NCBI GenBank assembly: GCA_035651655.1
Contig: DASRFG010000010.1
Coordinates: 1-64,000, forward strand
Reading direction: 5' to 3'
Length of the DNA stretch: 64,000 nucleotides
Source: Terriglobales bacterium
GTDB lineage: Bacteria; Acidobacteriota; Terriglobia; Terriglobales; Acidobacteriaceae
The position numbers and the translations under genes are program-made. How positions within the stretch are numbered: the stretch's first letter is position 1; each line of letters starts with the position of its first letter. The notes beneath the pieces are model-generated. The model did not search any database. It was not told the origin of the DNA and saw only the letters and a list, made by a program, of their open reading frames with translations. Shown here one piece after another: positions 1 through 7,668 of the stretch.

Positions 1-538
1 GCCGATTGGCTTCCGTAAGGATGGCGGAGAGCGCCTGATAGCGCTCAACCTGTTTGCGGTTCTCCATCACAAAGCGGTTCACCAGAAGCGCGGCGAAGAA
101 AAAGAACAGAATCCGGATCGCCAATTCTGAAATCCCGCTGGGGGTAAGTTCATACTGCTGAAGCGCAGGGAATAAATAAGAGAGATAGGCCAGCGACGCG
201 AGCGCCGTCCAGAGCAGCGTGCCGATGGGTCCGAAGTAGAGGGCGGCGGTGATAACTGGTATGTACAGCACGGGATAATAGCTGCTGTTAATCCCGACAT
301 CGCCAGTGTGGCCGAGCAGCAGCGTGGCCAGGCCGATCTTAATCAGGACAGCGTAGTAAGGGCCACGTTGGGGAAACAACGCCAGGAGCTGGCGTTCAAA
401 AAGTTGAAATCCACCTATGGCTAACAGGGTAAATTGCTTGTGGGGCTCACGGATGGGAGGGAGCAACGCCAGACCGCCAAGGAATAGCAACCAGAGAATG
501 TCAATCCAGCCGATGGCTGTTTCCTGCCGCTCCGCCAT
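1..538 (-). CDS. Membrane sensor histidine kinase, N-terminal part (runs off left edge)
   Basis: An open frame reads from an ATG at 536-538 to the window edge (179 codons) with an in-frame stop two codons before the ATG. The translation has five hydrophobic stretches, at about residues 11-29, 36-56, 61-79, 86-123 and 133-155. A polar, coiled-coil-like segment follows (ENRKQVERYQALSAI) that runs into the edge. This layout fits the sensor half of a multi-pass histidine kinase. The dimerisation and ATPase domains would lie outside the window, so the kinase call is inference; a multi-pass membrane protein is certain. It is divergent from the HEAT-repeat gene, with about 130 bp between the starts. 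Confidence 0.6.
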   Translation of the reverse strand, partial: MAERQETAIGWIDILWLLFLGGLALLPPIREPHKQFTLLAIGGFQLFERQLLALFPQRGPYYAVLIKIGLATLLLGHTGDVGINSSYYPVLYIPVITAALYFGPIGTLLWTALASLAYLSYLFPALQQYELTPSGISELAIRILFFFFAALLVNRFVMENRKQVERYQALSAILTEANR

Positions 539-672
539 AAATCAGTGTACCAATTGATTTAACTCCGCAAGAGTGATTTTCACTCGTGTCCGCGCCGGGG
601 CGCGACATTTCGGCACCTGAACTATCACGGAAGTAACTTGGAGTGTCGCGGAGTCGCACCTAGACTTGTAGT

Positions 673-1665
673 GTGGACAACACTTTTGATCGGCTAAAAA
701 ATTCGCCGGAGCCGCTTCACCCGACCGGAGGCGGCGCTAACTATCGCAAACTGGTGCTGGTTGCGATCGTGGGAGCGGGGCTGGCCTTCGCGGTTCGGTC
801 AGGGGCACTGGAAGGTGCCTGGGAACGGCTTACCGGGCAGCTGATCGGGGTGGCAGGAGAACCGGTTCCGGCAACGCACTCCAGACTTTCAGACCACAAC
901 ATTGAATGGCTGCAAAAACAGACACCGCAACGACAGATGGAATTCCTTTTGGGCGCAGCCATCAACCACGATAAGGGCGCCACCGAGATGATCGCCAATC
1001 GCGTAGACGGATGGCACGGAAAATTGCACCGTACAAAAACCTGGCAAAATCTGGAGATGACGGCCCTCTATTCGAACGATCTGCGAGTGCGGGCAGCGGC
1101 CATCGAGATCAATCTGGCAGTGAACCATTTAGCTAAAAATGAGGAAACCGCCGCTCGGTTGATGCGCCAGGCGGAGGCTGATCCCAGCGCGCGTCCCTGG
1201 GTGGAATGGGAAATTGGCATGCTCGCCAACCGCGGCGTGCGACCCGAGCGTACGCAGGGATGGCTGGCTGATCATCTTCACGATTCAAACGAGCAGGTAC
1301 GGTTTTGGGCGGTGGAGGGACTGGCGCACATTGGAACGGATGAGACGATCAAGACCTTGATTGAGGTTCTGGGAAGCGATCCCGCGGCTGCTGTGCGCGA
1401 GCGCGCCGGGTGTAGCCTGGCAAAATCTGGAATGCTGACGCGCGAGCAACGCGTGAAGGCAGTGCCCGGACTGCTTGACCTGGCTGACAATCCGTCGCTG
1501 GACGTAACTACTCGCTCCTGGGTGTACCAGGCATTGCGAGAAATTACGGACGAGGCGATGCCCAATGATCCCGCATGGTGGCGAAACTGGTGGTCAACTC
1601 AGGGGGAGAGGAAATTGGAAGAGGTTCGCCGCGGTGAACAGTGGTCAGTACTCGGGAACGGGTGA
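673..1665 (+). CDS. Membrane-anchored HEAT-repeat protein
   Basis: The 330-aa product starts at a GTG. One hydrophobic segment (about residues 27-44, KLVLVAIVGAGLAFAV) should anchor it in the inner membrane, leaving a large periplasmic or cytoplasmic domain. Residues about 90-300 are made of helical pairs. The clearest HEAT-like unit covers about 205-260 (EQVRFWAVEGLAHIG, then ETIKTLIEVLGSD, then AVRERAGCSLAKSG), which predicts a protein-binding scaffold. No catalytic motif is visible. No strong ribosome-binding site precedes the GTG, so the start is moderately sure. It converges on the glycosidase gene with a 23-bp gap. Confidence 0.7.
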   Translation: MDNTFDRLKNSPEPLHPTGGGANYRKLVLVAIVGAGLAFAVRSGALEGAWERLTGQLIGVAGEPVPATHSRLSDHNIEWLQKQTPQRQMEFLLGAAINHDKGATEMIANRVDGWHGKLHRTKTWQNLEMTALYSNDLRVRAAAIEINLAVNHLAKNEETAARLMRQAEADPSARPWVEWEIGMLANRGVRPERTQGWLADHLHDSNEQVRFWAVEGLAHIGTDETIKTLIEVLGSDPAAAVRERAGCSLAKSGMLTREQRVKAVPGLLDLADNPSLDVTTRSWVYQALREITDEAMPNDPAWWRNWWSTQGERKLEEVRRGEQWSVLGNG

Positions 1666-1688
1666 TCTTACCGGCAGCCTAGTTTTCA

Positions 1689-3059
1689 TCAGCGACCGGC
1701 GACTGTGTACGTTGCGGCGTTTGAAAAGTGATTCCTTACTGAGGCCACCCCCACCGCCTCCACGTAGAAGATGTATTTACCCGCTCCGAGACGAAGTTTG
1801 CGTAACTCAAACTCATGAACGCCTGAGGGAACCGAGCCGAGACGCATCAGGTTCTCGCCGTCGAGCGAAATGTAAATCACGTACTGGCTGATCGTGTTCT
1901 CCTTCGTGGTCTCGCGCCCGGAGATTTTCCACTTCAGGTCGTCGCCATCAGCGCGGGCGGAAATTTCGGCGCAGTTCTCAATACCGCTTTCGACTTCGGT
2001 ACCTTCCTCGTAGTCATTCCAAGTGACAATCTGGACAGCCGGCAACTGCTTAGAGGCCGAAAAGAATTCCTTGATCGCTCCGAAGGTGGCCAGCCACGTT
2101 TGCCCGCAGTTGCGGCTCATGACCCGATTTAGGCTCCATGACGCGAACCGATCGTTGAATCCGGGATACACAGAACCGATGATGTAAGCGCCAGATTTAC
2201 GCAGGCCCTTTTTATAAAAATCCTCCAGGTACTTCTCTCCCCAGTCGTTGGGGTCGTCCTTATTGTGTTTCAGCCAGGCGAAACTGCCAGCAGAATACGG
2301 GTGTTCGAAGCCTGAAGGGTGTTGAAAAATGTAAATCGGATTTCCCGGAACTTCCTTCACCACTTTCGACCAATCAATTTCGAAATGTTTGTCGAGTTCG
2401 AAGTTGGAGAGGACCGGACGCCCATCAATCTTCATGTATGCCGGGGAAGGAAAGTAGGTTTTGGCAACGTACTTCAACTCATGGATCAGTTCCTTGGTCC
2501 CGTTGTCGCCTTTCTTAAGCGAGCGGAGTGCCTTGGGATCCACCTGAATCTCGAAGGTGAAGCCGGGATGCCGCTCAGCCTCTCGCATCACAAGCTGAGT
2601 TGTGCGCTCGGTGGGTCCCTCGTCCGAAGAGCCGCGCCAGTCAATCATCACGCCTTCAATCCGGCGGCTGACCATGTCTTCCACCTGGCGATGCACCTGG
2701 GCAGGATCGTCGGAACGATAGCCGACGTTCATGTGCCGGGGATCTCCAAACCAGCCCATCAGGTGCGCATAGACCCGAGTGGTAGCGCCGGAATAGAGGA
2801 GCGAGCGAATCGGTTCCTTGCTGATGTTGCCGGCGGCAGCATTCCCGTTCGATTGGCCGTGAAAACTATCGGCAGCACTGGTGTTGTTTGCGCTTTCTGC
2901 CCGCAGGGTGGTGGTAGGAATGATTCTCAACTGGGATAAAGCCGAGCTGCTCGTAACCGTAACCAGAAGCAAAAAAAAGAAGATTTGTCTCACGAGATGA
3001 TTCAACACGAAAGAGGATGCTTCCACTCGCGGAAAGATTCGGGAAACAAGTAAGGCCAT
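1689..3059 (-). CDS. Secreted GH71/GH99-like glycoside hydrolase
   Basis: The 456-aa protein begins with a signal-peptide-like hydrophobic stretch (residues about 24-43, ending near SALSQ). The rest resembles the GH99/GH71-like (beta/alpha)8 fold found in bacterial endo-alpha-mannanases and related enzymes. Motifs include YAHLMGWFGDP, a segment EGVMIDWRGSSDEG in the place of an active-site strand, MKIDGRPVLSNF, GSVYPGFNDRF, and the late VTWNDYEEGTEVE, which is typical of this clan and holds acidic residues. A short beta-rich C-terminal domain (residues about 370-455) looks like a fibronectin-type appendage. Substrate is unknown; secretion suggests polysaccharide breakdown. Family placement is from motif memory. 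Confidence 0.75.
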   Translation of the reverse strand: MALLVSRIFPRVEASSFVLNHLVRQIFFFLLLVTVTSSSALSQLRIIPTTTLRAESANNTSAADSFHGQSNGNAAAGNISKEPIRSLLYSGATTRVYAHLMGWFGDPRHMNVGYRSDDPAQVHRQVEDMVSRRIEGVMIDWRGSSDEGPTERTTQLVMREAERHPGFTFEIQVDPKALRSLKKGDNGTKELIHELKYVAKTYFPSPAYMKIDGRPVLSNFELDKHFEIDWSKVVKEVPGNPIYIFQHPSGFEHPYSAGSFAWLKHNKDDPNDWGEKYLEDFYKKGLRKSGAYIIGSVYPGFNDRFASWSLNRVMSRNCGQTWLATFGAIKEFFSASKQLPAVQIVTWNDYEEGTEVESGIENCAEISARADGDDLKWKISGRETTKENTISQYVIYISLDGENLMRLGSVPSGVHEFELRKLRLGAGKYIFYVEAVGVASVRNHFSNAATYTVAGR

Positions 3060-3173
3060 GACGGATGCAAGTCACGCTCCAGAGTTGTCTTGCAATGAGG
3101 CACCGAAAGCGGTTTGTAGGGCCTCCCCTAATTCCGGCTTCGTGCATCCAATTTCCCTGAAAAGGAGCTTGGG

Positions 3174-3326
3174 ATGCGATTGATCTTAATTATTCTTTTG
3201 ATTTTGCTGCTGCTGGGAGCGTTACCGACCTGGCCCTACAGTTCGGGATGGGGATACTACCCGAGCGGCGGACTAGGACTGATCCTGTTGATCGTGATTG
3301 TGCTGCTGCTGATGGGAAGAATCTAG
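3174..3326 (+). CDS. DUF3309-family small membrane protein
   Basis: A 50-aa ORF has a good ribosome-binding site (AAAGGAG, about 8 nt before the ATG). It encodes two hydrophobic segments flanking a short aromatic/glycine turn: MRLILIILLILLLLGALP, then WPYSSGWGYYPSGGLG, then LILLIVIVLLLMGRI. This matches the compact DUF3309 family (about 50 aa, W-Y-S-x-W-G-Y-x-P-S-G-G core), widespread in proteobacteria and acidobacteria and of unknown function. It stands alone between the glycosidase (opposite strand) and bactofilin. Confidence 0.85.
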   Translation: MRLILIILLILLLLGALPTWPYSSGWGYYPSGGLGLILLIVIVLLLMGRI

Positions 3327-3655
3327 CCCCGCTCGCCTTAGAGGTATCGTTCAATGTGGCGCAGCGTCGCTAGGCTCAGTGAGTAACGCCTCCTAGGCCG
3401 CCATCCACCGGGTTGATCTCGCTGGCGGCGCTGCACAAATTCTTTGCTCACATTCATTGGTGGTCGGAATATTTCCTCGATTGTCAGTGCCCGAACTTTT
3501 TCTAAGGGCTTTTGCTGATGATTGAATCTCTCCCGAAAGGGTATAGTGGGGACAGCCAAGCACCCGAAATTACCAACCAACTTCTCGATCTGGCGGAAGC
3601 GACATGCCAGAATGAGTAAAACGGGATTCCTGAGTCCCCAACGGAGGACCCGATC
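3327..3655. other. Intergenic region upstream of bactofilin
   Basis: No convincing gene. A 33-codon frame (3518-3619, plus) exists, but its composition and lack of a ribosome-binding site give no support. The bactofilin promoter should lie here; I could not single out a strong -35/-10 pair. Confidence 0.5.
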
Positions 3656-4078
3656 ATGAGTACAGCTGCATCCACAGCACCATCGAAACCAATCCTGGCG
3701 CCTACTGGTTCCACCCACGCCACACCGCAGGAATACGTCAGCATTGGGAAAGGACTGATCATCAGAGGCGAGATTGCGGCCACGGAGTCGCTCTTCATTG
3801 AGGGGCAAGTCGAGGGTTCGATTAGCCTGGTGGGCGAAGGCAATCGAGTAACGGTCGGCAAGGGTGGTGTTGTGACTGCCAACCTGAGCGCGCGCGAGAT
3901 CGTCGTGATGGGCAAAGTGCGCGGCAACATCCAGGCCAGCGAGCGGGTGGACATTCGCAAAGACGGCTGGCTTTCCGGCGACGTGGTAACGCAGCGTATC
4001 ACCATTGAAGACGGCGCCTATTTCCAGGGCCATGCGGACATCCGCAAATCTGGAACAGAAGAGCCACGGCGGAGGTAA
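3656..4078 (+). CDS. Bactofilin
   Basis: The 140-aa protein carries a bactofilin (DUF583) beta-helix core at about residues 33-128, seen as repeating short strands with glycine turns (GLIIRGEIAATESLFIEGQV, RVTVGKGGVVTANL, VVMGKVRGNIQASERVDI, WLSGDVVTQRITIEDGAYFQG). Bactofilins polymerise without nucleotide into membrane-associated filaments that organise cell-shape or cell-wall enzymes. The N-terminus is Ala/Thr/Pro-rich and unstructured, and the C-terminus is short and basic, both usual for the family. The next gene starts 5 bp after the stop, so the two are probably co-transcribed. Confidence 0.92.
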   Translation: MSTAASTAPSKPILAPTGSTHATPQEYVSIGKGLIIRGEIAATESLFIEGQVEGSISLVGEGNRVTVGKGGVVTANLSAREIVVMGKVRGNIQASERVDIRKDGWLSGDVVTQRITIEDGAYFQGHADIRKSGTEEPRRR

Positions 4079-4083
4079 GGACC

Positions 4084-4818
4084 TTGTCTGAAGTTGACCA
4101 AGAAGCTCGCCTGCAGCGCGAGGTGATTGCCTCGAAGCTTGCAGAATGGACACGCTTAGCGGCAAAGGCGCTCACCACCGCGAGAACTGCAGCGGCGCCC
4201 AAGTTCGACGCTTTGAAGCGCGCATCAGTTCGTCAGGCACAGCGTGTGAAAGATTGGGGAGCCGCCAAGCTGGCGGAGATACGGGCCGACTCGCCCCAAA
4301 CTGTGGAAGCCGTGCCCGACGATTCTGAACGTTGGTGGCGTCAGGGATGGCAAAAGTTGACGCAGCCGGGCGTATCTGCAAAGACCGCGGCATTGATTAG
4401 CGAAATGGATGGGGTGGAGTTTCCCTTCCACAATTTGATTGAAGCAAAGACCCACGCTCTGTTGCAGCTCCGTACTGCCGCTCGCCTGGGTTGCGAAGCT
4501 GAGATTCAGTTGCACGCGCAGCAATGCGTCGCCCAGGGCTGGCCGATGGAGTTCATCCACGCCGCGCGCAACGGCATTCGCAATCCCGGCTTCAGCGAGC
4601 AAGAAAATCTCTTGCTGCGCTACGCCGACGACATCGCTAGAACACCCACCGACGTTGATCTGCAAACCTCGCGCGAGTTGCGGCGGCACTTCACGCAGCC
4701 GCAGATTGCCGAAATCACCGCTTCAATCTGCTACGAAAATTTCCGCGCCCGCTATCGCAACGCGCTTAGCTTTCAAACCGAATTGACCGCAGAACTGGAA
4801 GCGTTCAGCCGGCGCTAG
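4084..4818 (+). CDS. Carboxymuconolactone decarboxylase/AhpD-fold protein, atypical
   Basis: The 244-aa product uses a TTG start preceded by GGAGGTAAGG that overlaps the bactofilin stop. Residues 1-75 are basic and helical. Residues about 115-235 match the all-helical CMD/AhpD fold: LQLRTAARLGCEAEIQLH, then LLRYADDIARTP, then the family's ending pattern QIAEITASICYENFRARYRNAL. In redox-active members the first helix carries Cys-x2-Cys-x3-His; here it reads CEAEIQLH, so the second cysteine is replaced by Glu and disulfide chemistry is doubtful. A non-redox or binding role is inferred. Linkage to bactofilin suggests one operon. Confidence 0.72.
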   Translation: MSEVDQEARLQREVIASKLAEWTRLAAKALTTARTAAAPKFDALKRASVRQAQRVKDWGAAKLAEIRADSPQTVEAVPDDSERWWRQGWQKLTQPGVSAKTAALISEMDGVEFPFHNLIEAKTHALLQLRTAARLGCEAEIQLHAQQCVAQGWPMEFIHAARNGIRNPGFSEQENLLLRYADDIARTPTDVDLQTSRELRRHFTQPQIAEITASICYENFRARYRNALSFQTELTAELEAFSRR

Positions 4819-4982
4819 CCAGCGGTCAATCGCGGAGTCCAGGGCCTTCCCCATGGGAAGCAAAAGACAATCGCGGCGGTGATCAAGGCGCCCGACCCAG
4901 CGCTGCCGAAATCCCAAAACTACTAGGATAGGAAGTCCGCAATTTAACCGAGTCCATTCTCGACTTGAATCATCGGAACACT

Positions 4983-5483
4983 ATGACGATCAGTGACCTG
5001 CTACTGCCGGAATTTGATGTAGAGATGAAGAAGACGCGCACCACCCTGGAGCGCATTCCCCACAAGCCCGACTTCAAGCCGCATGCCAAGTCCATGCCCA
5101 TGGGGAAGCTCGCGCCTCATGTGGCGCAGCTTACCGGCTTCGGGTTGGGCATCTTAACCACCCCAGAGGTGGATTTCTCCAAGGGCAACTACAAGCCGCT
5201 GCCGTTCGAGTCGGCTGCGCAACTGGTGAAAGTCCTCGATGAGGGCGCGGCCAAGGTTCGCAGCGCGCTCGCCGGCCTGCCCGACGAGGCATGGAAGGAG
5301 AACTGGCGGCTCGCCTGGCAGGGTAAGACGATCTTCGAAGGGCAACGCTTTCTCGCGTACCGGGAGATGTTTCTCAACCACCTGGTGCATCACCGCGCCC
5401 AGCTCGGTGTGTACCTGCGTCTGAACGAGCAACCGGTTCCGGCAATCTATGGGCCGTCGGCCGACGACACAATGGGATTTTGA
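4983..5483 (+). CDS. DinB-superfamily protein
   Basis: The 166-aa product (ATG at 4983; a TTG 18 nt upstream is less likely) resembles DinB/YfiT four-helix-bundle proteins. These are metal-binding helical proteins, some of which act as thiol-dependent transferases. Visible marks are an N-terminal helix with KLAPHVAQLTG, a middle helix with AKVRSALAGLPDEAW, and a late helix FLNHLVHHRAQLGVYLR whose histidines would complete the metal site. The ending NEQPVPAIYGPSAD is typical of the family. No link to neighbours is evident. Confidence 0.82.
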   Translation: MTISDLLLPEFDVEMKKTRTTLERIPHKPDFKPHAKSMPMGKLAPHVAQLTGFGLGILTTPEVDFSKGNYKPLPFESAAQLVKVLDEGAAKVRSALAGLPDEAWKENWRLAWQGKTIFEGQRFLAYREMFLNHLVHHRAQLGVYLRLNEQPVPAIYGPSADDTMGF

Positions 5484-5576
5484 AGAATCTAGTTCTGCGA
5501 TGACCCCACGTTTGCCAAACGACGGAGTGCCCGACGTAACTTGGATGCCTGTTTCTGCGACGTTTAGCATTAGCCC

Positions 5577-6014
5577 ATGAGCAAACCGACCGCAAGAGAT
5601 CTGTTCGTCGTCATTGGACTGTGGACGTTTTCAAGAATGATGGCATTTTTTCTACTTGTTCTCATCGGGGCACTGCACGTTCGGATGACATTCACGGGAG
5701 ACGTGGGCATGGTGATGATGTGGCTCTCTCAGGGATTGCCCTACGACCTCTTTGCGGCTCTCGCAGCCATCACACTGGTTTGGGTGATTGAAACGAAAAA
5801 GGCTTTACTGTGGCTGGCTGTGCTTGCAGCCTTGTACCTGTATGGCGAGAGCATGTGGGTCTGGCGGACTCTCACGCACGGGTGGCACGAACCTCCACAC
5901 ACATCTGATTACATAGGAATTCTGGCGCGGGCGGTAATCCCAACGATCGTGTGTTTTGTTGCCGGTACTTGGTGGGCAAGGCGTTCCGCCGCGTCTGCGG
6001 ATGTCGCCTCGTGA
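5577..6014 (+). CDS. Four-TM hypothetical membrane protein
   Basis: The 145-aa protein is dominated by four hydrophobic helices, at about residues 9-32, 45-69, 74-93 and 113-133, with a short loop TLTHGWHEPPHTSDY between the third and fourth. No enzyme or transporter motif is recognised. It lies alone between DinB and selC. Confidence 0.6.
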   Translation: MSKPTARDLFVVIGLWTFSRMMAFFLLVLIGALHVRMTFTGDVGMVMMWLSQGLPYDLFAALAAITLVWVIETKKALLWLAVLAALYLYGESMWVWRTLTHGWHEPPHTSDYIGILARAVIPTIVCFVAGTWWARRSAASADVAS

Positions 6015-6059
6015 CTGATGCATATCCCCATTGCGCTCAAATAACTTGCGCGAGGCAAT

Positions 6060-6157
6060 TGGCGGAAGCGAGTGGGAGTCGAACCCACCGATGACGCCGT
6101 AAGACGCCGTCCGCCGGTTTTGAAGACCGGGATGATCACCGGACCACATGCGCTTCC
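6060..6157 (-). tRNA. selC: tRNA-Sec (anticodon UCA)
   Basis: Read on the minus strand, the acceptor GGAAGCG pairs with CGCTTCC (6151-6157 with 6064-6070). G73 and an encoded CCA end follow at 6060-6063. The anticodon stem CCGGT/ACCGG encloses the loop CTTCAAA, giving anticodon TCA, which reads UGA. The T arm is GTGGG-TTCGACT-CCCAC. A long variable arm, GC-rich with GACGGCGTC-like elements, separates anticodon and T arms. About 98 nt total length and the GGTCCGGTGA D-arm match bacterial selenocysteine tRNA rather than a tRNA-Ser or a suppressor. No selA, selB or selD is in the window. Confidence 0.93.
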
Positions 6158-6207
6158 GACCAGCATTAGCTTATCAAAGGCGGCATTGAGACCACTCTCC
6201 GAGCCAG

Positions 6208-6268
6208 ACTCCGGCCACTCTAACGACCCACACTCCGGCCACTCTAACGACCCACACTCCGGCCACTC
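6208..6268. repeat. 24-bp tandem direct repeat, about 2.5 copies
   Basis: The unit ACTCCGGCCACTCTAACGAC plus CCAC occurs perfectly at 6208-6231 and 6232-6255; the first 13 bases repeat again at 6256-6268. It lies between selC and the zinc-finger gene, 50 bp from the tRNA 5' end. No spacers, so it is not CRISPR. Confidence 0.95.
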
Positions 6269-6380
6269 CCTGAGAACACTCAAATGCTCTCTTCTTCCGG
6301 CACGCCGGCTCAGATTCAGTCGCCGTCACTCTGGTTCTCGATCCGCTGTGATTCGTCGCCGCGCAATATAGAATCAGGCC

Positions 6381-6668
6381 ATGGCCAACTTGCAGCAGAT
6401 GCAAGACGCTGACACCGGAGTCATAGTCTGGCAGTGTTTGGATTGCGGGTGGGAATCCCTGCCCATGGACACGACCGAGGTTCAAGCTCAGCCTGAACAC
6501 ACGTGTCCGCCCTGCGAGACCTGCGGCGGAACTGGCTATCTGGAAGAAGGATTGATCACCTCAAGCCGCTGCCCTGATTGTGAAGGCAAAGGCGCGCGCC
6601 GGGTTGACGCTGCATCGGCGGCGGATGCTGAGTCAGAAAAGTCCGAATCGGAAGAGCCGGAATCGTAA
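6381..6668 (+). CDS. Small zinc-finger protein with DnaJ-type CxxCxGxG motifs
   Basis: The 95-aa protein has CLDC near residue 19, then CPPCETCGGTG and CPDCEGKG (about residues 47-72). The last two are the Cys-x2-Cys-x-Gly-x-Gly knuckles known from the DnaJ zinc domain. It should bind zinc and may act as a small chaperone-like or scaffold protein. The tail is Ser/Glu-rich and acidic (ESEKSESEEPES). Its stop codon TAA is immediately followed by the ATG of the permease gene, so the two are translationally linked. Confidence 0.78.
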   Translation: MANLQQMQDADTGVIVWQCLDCGWESLPMDTTEVQAQPEHTCPPCETCGGTGYLEEGLITSSRCPDCEGKGARRVDAASAADAESEKSESEEPES

Positions 6669-7481
6669 ATGGTCAGCTTCTTTTCCATCATCGCACTGGG
6701 ATTTTTTCTGGGGATGCGGCATGCGACCGACCCTGACCACGTCATTGCGGTCACAACCATTGTGAGCCGGCAGCGCAGCCTGGCAAGTTCGGCCATGGTC
6801 GGAGTGTATTGGGGAATCGGTCACACGCTTACGATTTTCGCGGTGGGCAGCGCCATTATTCTCTTCGGCCTGGTCATTCCGGCGCGGGTGGGTTTGAGCA
6901 TGGAGTTGTCGGTCGGGCTGATGCTGATCTTGCTGGGATTGATGAACGTGGCGAGTTTCATACGCTCAATTCCCTCGGAACCGGCACATGCGAACGGCGA
7001 TTCTGGCGCGGAGTTGGCCCATTCGCATCACCACGCTCATGGGGATTACATTCACAACCATCGGCACGAACACGGGCCGGAGGCCCATCCCCACTCGGTT
7101 GAGCAGACGCCGGTGGCATGGCTGGACCGCGTGTGGGGAAAATCCGCGCTGTACCGGCCGTTGCGCCCGCTCGTTGTGGGGACGGTGCACGGTCTGGCGG
7201 GTTCGGCGGCGGTAGCCCTCCTGGTGCTGGCGACGATTCGGAACGCGCACTGGGCGATGGTTTACCTGCTGGTTTTTGGAGTGGGCACCATCGCCGGCAT
7301 GATGCTGATTACCATGAGCATTGCGTCGGGCCTTCGATTGCTCGGGAGCAACCGCCGCTTTTCGGGCCACTTGGGATTGGCTTCAGGGGTGCTCAGCCTC
7401 GGCTTTGGGACCGTGCTGGCGTATCAGGTCTTCGTTATGAATGGCCTGCTGACCGCGCATCCGCAGTGGATGCCGCGGTAG
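6669..7481 (+). CDS. NiCoT-like nickel/cobalt permease
   Basis: The 270-aa multi-pass protein carries the NiCoT signature His-x4-Asp-His in its first helix (GMRHATDPDHVIAVTTI, residues about 15-31). It has a cytoplasmic or periplasmic histidine-rich loop (HSHHHAHGDYIHNHRHEHG, about residues 118-137) that suits capture of divalent metal. Further helices include VGTVHGLAGSAAVALLVL and GVGTIAGMMLITMSIASG, typical of HupE/RcnA/NicO-like transporters. Direction (uptake or efflux) cannot be decided; the His loop also occurs in RcnA-type efflux proteins. It is coupled to the upstream zinc-finger gene. Confidence 0.82.
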   Translation: MVSFFSIIALGFFLGMRHATDPDHVIAVTTIVSRQRSLASSAMVGVYWGIGHTLTIFAVGSAIILFGLVIPARVGLSMELSVGLMLILLGLMNVASFIRSIPSEPAHANGDSGAELAHSHHHAHGDYIHNHRHEHGPEAHPHSVEQTPVAWLDRVWGKSALYRPLRPLVVGTVHGLAGSAAVALLVLATIRNAHWAMVYLLVFGVGTIAGMMLITMSIASGLRLLGSNRRFSGHLGLASGVLSLGFGTVLAYQVFVMNGLLTAHPQWMPR

Positions 7482-7482
7482 T

Positions 7483-7557
7483 TGGAGCACGCTGCAGGGA
7501 TCGAACCTGCTCGTAACCGGGTTGCAGCCGGTCGCGTTCCCACTTCGCCAAGCGTGC
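7483..7557 (-). tRNA. tRNA-Cys (anticodon GCA)
   Basis: On the minus strand the acceptor GCACGCT/AGCGTGC is followed by discriminator U73 (typical of tRNA-Cys) and an encoded CCA. The anticodon stem ACCGG/CCGGT encloses CTGCAAC, anticodon GCA. The T arm is GCAGG-TTCGATC-CCTGC. It starts 2 bp beyond the permease stop, on the other strand. Confidence 0.96.
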
Positions 7558-7613
7558 TTTCGTACGAAAAGATTTAACCCAGAGGCGCCACTGTTGTTAA
7601 ACCCAGGTCCCTC

Positions 7614-7647
7614 GGGCGTGCCTCGTCTTGATGTAGGCGGCACGCCC
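7614..7647. terminator. Hairpin downstream of peroxiredoxin gene
   Basis: GGGCGTGCC (7614-7622) pairs with GGCACGCCC (7639-7647) over a 16-nt loop. It lies just beyond the peroxiredoxin stop on its transcribed side. No T-run follows, so it may stabilise the 3' end rather than be a classic terminator. Confidence 0.4.
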
Positions 7648-7668
7648 TCGGGATGACAACGGAATGTC

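Noticed and set aside
2319-2939. 206-codon plus-strand frame
   Set aside because: Antisense shadow of the glycosidase gene, no ribosome-binding site, no recognisable protein.
3518-3619. 33-codon ORF before bactofilin
   Set aside because: No ribosome-binding site and no recognised family.
3338-4165. 275-codon minus-strand frame
   Set aside because: Antisense to bactofilin and the CMD-like gene; low-quality composition.
6060-6157. tRNA-Ser or UGA-suppressor reading of this tRNA
   Set aside because: Length, variable arm, D-arm sequence and UCA anticodon all match selenocysteine tRNA.
6208-6268. CRISPR array
   Set aside because: Tandem copies without spacers and no cas genes.
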